Positions 1-5,793 of a stretch of 6,292 nt of DNA are shown in pieces (the first letter of the stretch is position 1; the number at the start of each line of letters is the position of its first letter). The notes under the pieces are model-generated. The model made no database searches and was not told the DNA's origin. It saw nothing but the letters and a program-made list of their open reading frames with translations. This DNA comes from Bordetella parapertussis (lineage in GTDB: Bacteria > Pseudomonadota > Gammaproteobacteria > Burkholderiales > Burkholderiaceae_B). Both the position numbers and the translations under genes were made by a program. The stretch lies in assembly GCA_943331855.1 (NCBI GenBank), contig CALQNE010000207.1:1-6292 (forward strand), in the 5' to 3' direction.

Positions 1-582
1 GCGCCAAAGACGCGGGGCCATATCTTCGCTCAAAATACTCGTTGCTAAAACAGAGGCTTCTAGCGCCTGGGAGATGCTTCGTCCTAAGAGGGTGCTGAGT
101 TGAAGCACAGTCAAAAGAAAGATCACCCACAAAAGTCTCGATCGCTGCTTGCGGAGGGTATGTGTTAATTCATAAGCCTGCCAAAGCAAAAAAAACATGA
201 TCAAACAACTTATATAGGCGACTCGAACGTGGTAATCGCTTTGAAGTCGAAGTTGTTCGTAAAGCATCGCGCATATCACGAGGCTAGCCCAAACTGAGAC
301 GTTCAGATTACGCGTTATCTGAACGCGCCACGATCGAAATAGCAGGGCGGTAAAAGCGAAGGAGACCAGAGTAAAAAAATTTGCCGCTGTTTGGATGATC
401 GGGTCGACAACGGGGATGGCAGCGAAAAACAAGAAACTAATACTAAATGAGGCAATGCTAGTTAGCCATAGCGGTCCGAGAGAGACTTTCTGCGGCCCGA
501 TCAGTACAGGCGAAAAGCATGCGAGTAAGCCACAGCCAGCCAAGGCAAACAGCATCAAAACAATTTGATCTGCGACGAACAT
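1..582 (-). CDS. Multi-pass membrane protein, N-terminal part (possible sensor module of a signalling protein), cut by window edge
   Basis: The minus strand is open from an ATG at 582 to the window edge, giving 194 residues with no stop. The product is very hydrophobic, with about six likely membrane segments near residues 5-27, 36-58, 64-82, 95-112, 118-138 and 148-168, separated by short loops; a basic stretch (HTLRKQRSR, 141-149) sits before the last one. There is no cleavable signal peptide and no soluble domain within the visible part. This layout resembles the membrane input region at the N-terminus of some GGDEF diguanylate cyclases and histidine kinases, but the output domain would lie outside the window, so that is only inference. 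The gene follows the solute-binding-domain gene by 38 nt on the same strand and may be co-transcribed with it. The ribosome-binding site is weak (TTGAG about 9 nt before the ATG), so the exact start is uncertain. Confidence 0.7.
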   Translation of the reverse strand, partial: MFVADQIVLMLFALAGCGLLACFSPVLIGPQKVSLGPLWLTSIASFSISFLFFAAIPVVDPIIQTAANFFTLVSFAFTALLFRSWRVQITRNLNVSVWASLVICAMLYEQLRLQSDYHVRVAYISCLIMFFLLWQAYELTHTLRKQRSRLLWVIFLLTVLQLSTLLGRSISQALEASVLATSILSEDMAPRLWR

Positions 583-620
583 TTAGTGGCTCAAGGTGCA
601 GCGGATTGCGCGGCGGAGGG

Positions 621-1361
621 TTAGCGCTTTGTGCCGCCCGGGGGCGCAACAACCAGGCCGTGAACGCGATGTTTTTGAATCAATTGCGCAACGAACCCAG
701 AGGCTTTGGCACCCTCTATAAAGTCGAACATGAATTTTTCGGCGATTGCGTCGCCCTTGCGTGTGCTGGCACCCTGCTGCACCATAAAAAACTCACCGTC
801 CACAATACGTGTACCTGGAATTTTTTTGATGTCAGCCTCGAGGCCAACCCTTAATCCAGCGAGTGCTTCTAGTTTATTTTTTGTAAAGAGTTCGATGGTG
901 GCATCAAAACCCTCGGCCTCGATGAGTGTGGCTTGTTTGATGTTGCGATTGAGCCAGAGGCCATACGCGCTACGGGCGGGAACCGCAATGCGTACGCCCG
1001 GCTGATCTACCTCGTTTGCATGCTTGATATTTGACGCATTTGGTACCAGGTAGGTGGCTTGGATTTCAACGTAGGGTGGGGTAAAGGTGACCTTCTCGGC
1101 GCGATCAGGATCGGCGCCCACAAAACCGAGGTCACACGTGCCGGTACCCACGGCCTCGACTAATGCATCTTGGCTTTTAAAAGGGATTAATTTGAGGGGC
1201 ACCCCGAGTTGCTGCGCGATTGCACGGCATAGATCGGGCGAGACCCCGTCGGGGTCACCTTCGGCGGTTTTGCCAGTAATCAATAAAAAATTACCTGTGT
1301 AGACACCCGCACGTAGCGTGCCTGTGGGTGCCATGGCTTGAAGGATATTGGATGTCTGCAT
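621..1361 (-). CDS. Family 3 solute-binding-domain protein without signal peptide
   Basis: This 246-residue protein has the two-lobed fold of amino-acid-type solute-binding proteins (SBP_bac_3). It opens with APTGTLRAGVYTGNF (11-25), followed by DGVSPDLCRAIAQQLGVPL (38-56), GTCDLGFVGADPDRAEKVTF (74-93), the hinge-region PPYVEIQATYLVP (95-107) and the second-lobe VRIAVPARSAYGLWL (123-137). The C-terminal segment GAKASGFVAQLIQKH (217-231) is also typical. It has no hydrophobic export signal, and none can have been missed: an in-frame TAA lies at 1386-1388, only eight codons before the ATG. Burkholderiales carry many such leaderless relatives. Either it acts in the cytoplasm as a ligand-binding protein or it leaves the cell by an unrecognised route; the ligand cannot be told from sequence. 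No permease or ATPase gene is adjacent. No clear Shine-Dalgarno precedes the ATG; Met10 is an alternative start but would cut into the conserved N-terminus. Confidence 0.88.
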   Translation of the reverse strand: MQTSNILQAMAPTGTLRAGVYTGNFLLITGKTAEGDPDGVSPDLCRAIAQQLGVPLKLIPFKSQDALVEAVGTGTCDLGFVGADPDRAEKVTFTPPYVEIQATYLVPNASNIKHANEVDQPGVRIAVPARSAYGLWLNRNIKQATLIEAEGFDATIELFTKNKLEALAGLRVGLEADIKKIPGTRIVDGEFFMVQQGASTRKGDAIAEKFMFDFIEGAKASGFVAQLIQKHRVHGLVVAPPGGTKR

Positions 1362-1364
1362 TTT

Positions 1365-1370
1365 TATAAT
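1365..1370 (+). promoter_or_regulatory. Candidate -10 hexamer (TATAAT) for the cupin transcript
   Basis: A perfect TATAAT lies in the short divergent region between the leftward SBP3 gene and the rightward cupin gene. No good -35 box is found at 16-18 nt upstream; the nearest TTG-containing hexamers (TTGAAG at 1338, TTGGAT at 1348) are spaced 21 and 11 nt. A transcript starting from this -10 would begin at about 1376-1378, right at the AAAGGAGG at 1377-1384. The same AT-rich stretch reads TATTAT on the minus strand, directly before the SBP3 start codon. Confidence 0.3.
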
Positions 1371-1393
1371 ATTTTTAAAGGAGGATTACACTC

Positions 1394-1510
1394 ATGCAGT
1401 TTAAGCGTCATTTAATAAAAGTAAAAGGCAAAGGCAAGAAAATTGAGTCAGCGCGAACATTTAATCGAGCAGCACGGCCTGCTGCCCCATCCCGAGGGTG
1501 GGTTTTATAA
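1394..1510 (+). CDS. Small overlapping ORF (38 codons) with a perfect Shine-Dalgarno; possible leader peptide
   Basis: An ATG at 1394 is preceded by AAAGGAGG (1377-1384) at a 9-nt spacing, the strongest ribosome-binding site in the window. The ORF encodes 38 residues, starting with the highly basic MQFKRHLIKVKGKGKK, and ends at TAA 1508-1510. It covers the TTG start of the cupin gene in another reading frame, so its last 22 codons overprint the cupin N-terminus. I recognise no family. It could be a translated leader that keeps ribosomes near the weaker cupin start, a chance ORF, or a sign that the ATG once served the cupin frame and a base was gained or lost. The overprinted half reads like an out-of-frame shadow of the cupin, so any selected part is probably the first 16 codons. 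Confidence 0.3.
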   Translation: MQFKRHLIKVKGKGKKIESARTFNRAARPAAPSRGWVL

Positions 1511-1940
1511 AGAAGTGCATCGAGCCGAGTGTCAAGTACGAACCGTCGGGGGGACGCACGATCGGTCGGCTTACACAAGCATTTTTTATCTTTTGTCGGG
1601 GGATGATTTTTCGGCGTGGCATCGAATCCGGTCTGATGAAACTTGGTTTTTTCACTCAGGCTGCGATCTTGCGATCTATAGTTTTTCTAAAACAGGGCAA
1701 CTTCAAAAGCAACGCCTAGGTACCGATTCAGGCTGCTTTCAGTACACAATTGCCGCGGGGACCTGGTTCGCCGCTCAGCCCGAGGCTTATACTTCGTTCA
1801 GTTTTGTGAGTTGTGTGGTGGCGCCCGGTTTTGAGTTTGAAGATTTTGAACTCGCATCAAGACAATATTTGCTTGATCAATTTGGCCTATGTGCTGAGCA
1901 TCGAGAAAAAATCGACGCACTTACACGCGTTGATGCGTAA
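1443..1940 (+). CDS. Cupin family protein, DUF985 (Cupin_5)
   Basis: A 165-residue single-domain cupin of the DUF985 type, full length for the family. Hallmarks in order are LLPHPEGGFYKEVHR (13-27), SIFYLLSGDDFSAWHRIRSDETWFFHSG (about 46-73), LGTDSG (92-97), IAAGTWFAA (103-111) and the C-terminal VVAPGFEFEDFELA (125-138). H60, E66 and H71 are candidate metal or substrate ligands. Many relatives have W-H-F/Y in the second motif, and here the His after W68 is Phe. The biochemical role of this family is not established; sugar or small-molecule binding has been suggested. The start is TTG: AAAGG at 1430-1434 lies 8 nt upstream, and an in-frame TAA at 1422-1424 rules out a longer N-terminus, while the conserved motif begins soon after. 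The YdcZ-like gene follows after 49 nt and may be co-transcribed. Confidence 0.88.
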   Translation: MSQREHLIEQHGLLPHPEGGFYKEVHRAECQVRTVGGTHDRSAYTSIFYLLSGDDFSAWHRIRSDETWFFHSGCDLAIYSFSKTGQLQKQRLGTDSGCFQYTIAAGTWFAAQPEAYTSFSFVSCVVAPGFEFEDFELASRQYLLDQFGLCAEHREKIDALTRVDA

Positions 1941-1989
1941 GTAAGGTGGTAGTTCAAGACGTCTGTGGTTTTTTATCCGGAGCATCCTG

Positions 1990-2451
1990 TTGAGTTCGAT
2001 TCGCTATGCCGTATGGTCGGCCGCCGCTGGCGCCTTGATTCCTTTGATGGGCGTCTTGAACGCTCGCCTAGGTAAAACGCTTGACGAGCCCCTTCATGCC
2101 CCAGTCGTGTTGTTTGGTGTTGGTTTTTTAGGATGCTTGCTCACTGCAATCTTACTGACGGGGGCCTTGCCTTCGCTATCAAAACTCGGAGCGGCAAGGC
2201 CGATTGATTTTGCTGGGGGCCTCATCGTTGCGTTTTATGTGATCAGCGTGACTTGCCTTGCCCCAAGTTTTGGCATTGCCAATATGGTCTTGTACGCCAT
2301 GGTGGCTCAGATCGTTTGCTCGAGTTTCATTAACCACTTTGGTTTGTTTGAATCGTTGGTGCAACCGATTAGTGCGCTTCGATTATTTGGGATTGTTTTG
2401 TTGTTGATCGGCTTATTAATCACGCAAATCGCTCAAGCGCGAGCTACTTAG
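1990..2451 (+). CDS. YdcZ/DUF606-type small DMT-superfamily membrane transporter
   Basis: A 153-residue inner-membrane protein, about the usual length for the DMT_YdcZ (DUF606) family, with five likely membrane segments near residues 6-24, 37-57, 74-93, 97-117 and 130-148. The opening AAAGALIPLMGVLNARLG (11-28), with a conserved-looking Pro and Asn in the first helix, and the FGIVLLLIGLLI last helix (133-144) fit the family. Such half-size members probably assemble as dimers to make a ten-helix transporter; the substrate is unknown. The start is TTG, with CGGAG at 1978-1982 spaced 7 nt before it and an in-frame TAA at 1942-1944. It follows the cupin gene by 49 nt. Its TAG overlaps the 3' end of the convergent cytochrome b561 gene, and a run of eight T follows the stop at 2452-2459. 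Confidence 0.85.
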   Translation: MSSIRYAVWSAAAGALIPLMGVLNARLGKTLDEPLHAPVVLFGVGFLGCLLTAILLTGALPSLSKLGAARPIDFAGGLIVAFYVISVTCLAPSFGIANMVLYAMVAQIVCSSFINHFGLFESLVQPISALRLFGIVLLLIGLLITQIAQARAT

Positions 2452-3004
2452 TTTTTTTTGATGCAGCACCAGGCCACATCCGCGCAAAGATTTCATCGCG
2501 ATTGATGAAAAGATGTTTAAGTGCGGCGCAGATATGCGCGATGATCAGGGCACCGAGTACGAGCGCTAACGTGCCATGTGCTGCAAAGAGCTTTTTCGCC
2601 AAGGCTTCGTTTTGCGCGATCAGCGGCATTGCGGGCAGATGCTGGCCCGCGACCGTGATGAGTGCCGGATAAGCGGTGACACCTGCCCAACCAAGAAGCG
2701 GCACCGCAACCAGCAATACATAAAGAAGGCCGTGCATCAGTTTTGCAACAAGTGCGAGCCGCGGCGACAGGCTGGCGGGGTATGGTGGGGCGGCAACGCA
2801 AGCCCTGAGTACCAGCCGCGCCACCATCATCAGTAGCACAGCAAAACCAAGGGCCTTGTGCAAGCCGTAGAGTAAGTTGGTTTGGTCATCCCAAAGATTT
2901 GCGCCCGCGCGCGCAGTCATCCAAAGGCCGAGGACGAATAATGGGAGAAGGCTGATCGCAATCAGCCAATGTAGCAAGCGTTGTTCAAAGCGATAGGGTT
3001 TCAT
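2444..3004 (-). CDS. Cytochrome b561 family diheme membrane protein
   Basis: A 186-residue four-helix inner-membrane b-type cytochrome of the bacterial cytochrome b561 (CybB/YceJ) family, a length typical for the family. It opens with YRFEQRLLHWLIAISLL (4-20), and the helices lie near 9-30, 46-68, 88-109 and 140-162. His12, His49, His143 and His157 match the positions expected for the two heme pairs; His91 (LMHGLLY) and His164 are also present and common in the family. Members pass electrons in the membrane, with quinol the usual proposed partner; some act with superoxide or exported redox proteins. No fused YceI-like domain and no neighbouring YceI gene are present. An in-frame TAA 18 nt upstream fixes ATG 3004 as the only reasonable start, although no clear Shine-Dalgarno precedes it. 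The C-terminal ASKKTK tail is encoded in an A-rich stretch shared with the T-run after the YdcZ gene. Confidence 0.92.
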   Translation of the reverse strand: MKPYRFEQRLLHWLIAISLLPLFVLGLWMTARAGANLWDDQTNLLYGLHKALGFAVLLMMVARLVLRACVAAPPYPASLSPRLALVAKLMHGLLYVLLVAVPLLGWAGVTAYPALITVAGQHLPAMPLIAQNEALAKKLFAAHGTLALVLGALIIAHICAALKHLFINRDEIFARMWPGAASKKTK

Positions 3005-3094
3005 CAGGTTCGGCTCGTGCGCTTAAGTCATCGCCTAATATAGTAAAACATCATATTGACCTATAAATAAAATTTTGAGACTGAGTGTTTACCC
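3005..3094. promoter_or_regulatory. AT-rich divergent gap between cytochrome b561 and Old Yellow Enzyme genes
   Basis: This 90-nt gap must hold the promoters for both divergent genes. Its centre (3037-3076) is markedly AT-rich. On the plus strand TTGACC (3056-3061) resembles a -35 box but has no matching -10 at 16-18 nt, and TATAAA (3062-3067) resembles a -10 without a matching -35. On the minus strand TATATT (3037-3042 region) is a possible -10. No convincing palindromic operator, such as a NemR-type box, is visible. The individual promoter elements are therefore not assigned. Confidence 0.35.
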
Positions 3095-4267
3095 ATGACA
3101 ACCGATACCCCGTTACTGTTTCAGCCGCTGACATTGCGTGGCTTGACCCTACCTAATCGGCTCGTGCTCGCGCCCATGATGCAATATCGAGCCGAAAATG
3201 GTTTTGCTACGGATTGGCATCTTGCCCATTACGGCAAATTTGCATTGGGTGGGTTTGGCACGGTGATGACTGAGGTGGTTTCTGTGGAATCCGCAGGCCG
3301 TATTACGCACGGTGATTTGGGTTTGTGGTCGGACGAATTTATTCCCGGTTTGAAACGGCTGACCGATTTTATTCATTCCCAAGGTGCACTTGCAGCAATT
3401 CAAATTGGTCATTCCGGTCGTAAAGCCTCAAGTCAACGCGTTTGGGAAGGTGGTGGACCGTTGACTGCGGCCGATGCGGCACATGGCGAGGCGCCCTGGC
3501 AGCCGCGCGGTCCGTCAAATTTGCCCTACGGCCCAGAGTTTCCAGCCCCGCACGCCCTGACAATTCCAGAAATCGAAGCGTTAATCGAAAAATTTGGTCA
3601 GGCCGTTGCGCGTGCCGATCAGGCGGGCTTTGATATTGTTGAAATTCACGGGGCGCATGGTTATTTGATTTCAAGCTTTTTGAGCCCGGTCACCAACAAT
3701 CGTCAAGATGCCTACGGTGGTGATTTAGGTCGGCGTATGAAATTCGCGCTTGAGGTCACGTCTTCGATTCGTGCCAACTGGCCTAGTCATAAGCCACTTT
3801 TTTTTAGAATCTCGATTGAAGACGGGGCGGGCAAAGAGGGCTGGAGTCTCGCCGATTCTTTGGCCATCGCTCCCCTTTTGGCTGAGCGGGGGGTCGATAT
3901 CATTGACTGCTCGTCGGGTGGCATCAATGGTTCACCCACGGTACAAAATTCGATCAAGGGCCTGGGTTATCAGGTGCCCTACGCTGAGCAAATCAAAAAC
4001 GCGGCTAAGGTGCCAAGTATGGCAGTGGGCTTGATCTTGTATCCTCAGCAAGCGGAAGACGTTGTGCAGTCAGGGCAGGCTGACTTGATTGCGATTGGTC
4101 GTCAGGCGCTTTATGACCCCTTTTGGCCATTGCACACCTTGCAGGCTCTGGCGCCCGATGCCGAGTTTAAACACTGGAATGAGTCCTCGGGTTGGTGGCT
4201 GCAACGACGCGCGGGCGCGCTGTCAAAATTTGGCCTTGCACCGTCGGGCGCGCCTCTGGTGCCGTAA
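3095..4267 (+). CDS. Old Yellow Enzyme family NADH:flavin oxidoreductase (YqjM/XenA-like)
   Basis: A 390-residue FMN-dependent TIM-barrel ene-reductase that should reduce activated C=C bonds of enals, enones or similar electrophiles with NAD(P)H in the cytoplasm; the natural substrate is unknown. Visible hallmarks are FQPLTLRGLTLPNRLVLAPM (9-28), GRITHGDLGLWSDE (68-81), Gln103 in AIQIGHSGRK, the substrate-binding HGAHGYL with His185, His188 and Tyr190, LSPVTNNRQDAYGG (196-209), Arg238 in FFRIS, DCSSGG (271-276) and the FMN-phosphate region VGLIL plus IAIGRQAL (311-315, 332-339). The residue aligned with the redox-tuning Cys26 of YqjM is Met29 (PMMQY), while the neighbouring Tyr31 is kept. The C-terminal WWLQRRAG region (367-374) extends beyond the short YqjM type. 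Only a weak GAG precedes ATG 3095, but an in-frame stop at 3068-3070 limits alternatives. The TlpA-like gene begins 18 nt after its stop, so the two probably form an operon. Confidence 0.93.
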   Translation: MTTDTPLLFQPLTLRGLTLPNRLVLAPMMQYRAENGFATDWHLAHYGKFALGGFGTVMTEVVSVESAGRITHGDLGLWSDEFIPGLKRLTDFIHSQGALAAIQIGHSGRKASSQRVWEGGGPLTAADAAHGEAPWQPRGPSNLPYGPEFPAPHALTIPEIEALIEKFGQAVARADQAGFDIVEIHGAHGYLISSFLSPVTNNRQDAYGGDLGRRMKFALEVTSSIRANWPSHKPLFFRISIEDGAGKEGWSLADSLAIAPLLAERGVDIIDCSSGGINGSPTVQNSIKGLGYQVPYAEQIKNAAKVPSMAVGLILYPQQAEDVVQSGQADLIAIGRQALYDPFWPLHTLQALAPDAEFKHWNESSGWWLQRRAGALSKFGLAPSGAPLVP

Positions 4268-4285
4268 GTCTTTGAGGAGTTCAAC

Positions 4286-4783
4286 TTGAAAATTGTGCGA
4301 TGTTATCTGCGTGCCATGCTGGTTAGCGTGGCGCTCACGGTGCTTGGGATGGGCTCTGTGGGCGCGATTGAGGTCGGTCAAACACTCGAGCTGGGTTCCG
4401 TTAAAAAGCTGGATGGCACGGTCTTTAGCCTTGCTCAGAATAGTAATAAAAACACCTTGATTCAGATTTGGGCGTCATGGTGTCCATTTTGCAAAAGACA
4501 AAATACGTATTTACAAGATCTTGTAAAACGGCTGCCGGTGGGTTCGCTAAATATTCTGACGCTTTCAATTGATAAGACGCCAGAGGCCGCTCAGCAATAT
4601 ATGCTCGATAACCGGTACACGTTTGCTGCGGCCATGATGACGCCGGCGCTTCAAAACACGCTCGGTCGCCTGCGGGGCATCCCGATTCTATTGATTTTGG
4701 ATGCGCAAAATAAAGTGATTTACAAAGAAGTCGGCGAAATCTTTGAAGAGGATTTCGCCGAATTACTGCGCTACGCAAAATAA
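4286..4783 (+). CDS. Exported TlpA/ResA-like thioredoxin-fold protein
   Basis: A 165-residue periplasmic protein with a thioredoxin fold. Residues 1-27 form a Sec signal peptide (basic start, hydrophobic core, SVGA before the likely cut). The mature part carries KLDGTVFSLAQ (41-51), the beta strand TLIQIWASW (57-65) leading into the active site WCPFC (Cys66, Cys69), and the cis-Pro loop with Pro133 in RGIPILLILD (130-139). It probably reduces or isomerises disulfides outside the cytoplasm, as TlpA and ResA do in cytochrome c maturation or copper handling; its partner is not known. The residue after the cis-Pro is Ile, where Thr is common, which may affect substrate choice. The start is TTG, with GAGGAG at 4274-4279 spaced 6 nt before it. 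It lies 18 nt behind the Old Yellow Enzyme gene and is probably translated from the same message. Confidence 0.9.
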   Translation: MKIVRCYLRAMLVSVALTVLGMGSVGAIEVGQTLELGSVKKLDGTVFSLAQNSNKNTLIQIWASWCPFCKRQNTYLQDLVKRLPVGSLNILTLSIDKTPEAAQQYMLDNRYTFAAAMMTPALQNTLGRLRGIPILLILDAQNKVIYKEVGEIFEEDFAELLRYAK

Positions 4784-4790
4784 ACTTGAA

Positions 4791-4805
4791 GGCGCGCTAG
4801 GCGCC
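4791..4805. terminator. Small GC hairpin between convergent genes, possible weak terminator
   Basis: GGCGC (4791-4795) and GCGCC (4801-4805) form a perfect 5-bp stem around the loop GCTAG, lying between the stop of the TlpA-like gene and the stop of the leftward Bug gene. There is no T-run on the plus side; on the minus side the stem is followed by a T-rich but broken stretch (TTCAAGTTTATTTT). Position supports a terminator for both genes, while the short stem and missing T-run argue against an efficient intrinsic one. Confidence 0.35.
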
Positions 4806-4809
4806 TGAG

Positions 4810-5793
4810 TTAATCCGTGAGCTTGATACCCGAAGCTTTGACCAGGTCACCCCATTTGGCGTAATCGGTCTTGACAAAGTCGGCAAATGCTTGCGAACTG
4901 CCGCCCGCTGGAGCCACACCGCCAGACTTGAGTTTGGCTATGACGTCTGGCGACTGCAACACGCGATTGACTTCGCGGTTGAGGGTCGCGATGACGTCAG
5001 CGGGGGTGCCTACGGGTGCGAAGAGTCCCATCCAAATACTGAAGTCGGTTCCTTTGGCGCCGTTTTCGTCAAGTGTCGGAATTTCAGGAAAGTCGACCGA
5101 GCGCTTGGCTGTTGTGACCGCGACGGCATTGAGTTTTCCACTTTTGACCAGCGGAACCAAAGAGGTGAGTGTGCCGATATACACATCGACCTGCCCGCCC
5201 ATCACGTCGGTGAGGGCTGGCGATGCACCTTTATAGGGCACTTGCAGCAAATTGACGTTCGTACGTTTTTTGAAATCCTCTCCGATGAGGTGCCCTAGCG
5301 TGCCCGCACCCGCTGTTGACCATTTCAAGCCTTCTGGGGTTTTGCCTTTTGCAATCAAGTCTTGCGGCGTTTTGATTGTTGAGTTGGCGGCGCTGCCAAC
5401 GGCTGCGGGGGTAACTGAAATTTGTATGACGGGCGTAAAACTTTTTACGCTGTCGTACGAGAGGTTGGTATACAACCAGGGGCCGAGCATCATGTTGTCG
5501 GTTTGGCCCATGACCAGGGTGTACCCGTCGGCCGCAGCTTTTGACGCTGCCTCAACCGCTAAGTTGCCCCCTGCGCCCGGACGGTTCTCAAGCACAACCT
5601 GCCAGCCCGTGAGCTCACTCAGTTTGAAGCCCACCATTCTTGAAACAAAGTCGGTGCCGCCACCTGGGGTGAAGGGGATTAAGATCTTGATAGGCTGATC
5701 GGGGTAGGCCGCTTGAGCCGTCAAGGGCGCCACGGCAAACGCCACGGTGGCGGCTAAGGCTGTGTGGGTTAAGTATCTGGTCAGGGCGCGCAT
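4810..5793 (-). CDS. Bug-family tripartite tricarboxylate transporter substrate-binding protein
   Basis: A 327-residue periplasmic solute receptor of the Bug (TctC) family, full length. Residues 1-28 are a Sec signal peptide ending TAQA before AYPDQP. Family hallmarks follow: YPDQPIKILIPFTPGGGTD (30-48), VLENRPGAGGNLA (67-79), VPYKGASPALTDVMGGQVD (185-203) and GLFAPVGTPADVI (256-268). Family members bind carboxylates such as citrate, dicarboxylates, amino acids or nicotinate; the ligand here cannot be read from sequence. No TctA or TctB membrane gene is adjacent, so this is an orphan receptor, the usual state for the many Bug paralogues of Burkholderiales, which may share a permease or serve in sensing. 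ATG 5793 is preceded by GGAG on the minus strand (complement of 5801-5804) with 7-nt spacing. It is divergent from the family 5 solute-binding protein gene at 6009. Confidence 0.95.
   Translation of the reverse strand: MRALTRYLTHTALAATVAFAVAPLTAQAAYPDQPIKILIPFTPGGGTDFVSRMVGFKLSELTGWQVVLENRPGAGGNLAVEAASKAAADGYTLVMGQTDNMMLGPWLYTNLSYDSVKSFTPVIQISVTPAAVGSAANSTIKTPQDLIAKGKTPEGLKWSTAGAGTLGHLIGEDFKKRTNVNLLQVPYKGASPALTDVMGGQVDVYIGTLTSLVPLVKSGKLNAVAVTTAKRSVDFPEIPTLDENGAKGTDFSIWMGLFAPVGTPADVIATLNREVNRVLQSPDVIAKLKSGGVAPAGGSSQAFADFVKTDYAKWGDLVKASGIKLTD

Noticed and set aside
519..1302. Plus-strand ORFs across 519-854, 706-1005 and 1087-1302
   Set aside because: They lie antisense to the SBP3 gene, overlap one another, lack recognisable domains and have no good ribosome-binding site, while the minus frame gives a full family match.
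1957..1974. AGACGTCT palindrome followed by a T-run between cupin and YdcZ genes, considered as a terminator
   Set aside because: The palindrome has no loop and cannot form a useful hairpin, and five bases separate it from the T-run; the next gene follows closely in the same direction.
3056..3084. TTGACC considered as the -35 box of the Old Yellow Enzyme promoter
   Set aside because: At 16-18 nt downstream the sequence reads around AGACTG, which does not resemble a -10 box.
4425..4778. 117-codon minus-strand ORF antisense to the TlpA-like gene
   Set aside because: Composition is that of a shadow frame, no domain is visible, and the plus strand holds a clear signal peptide and WCPFC motif.
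4871..5698. Plus-strand ORFs of 121, 135 and 148 codons
   Set aside because: All are antisense to the Bug receptor gene, which matches its family from end to end; they show no motifs of their own.
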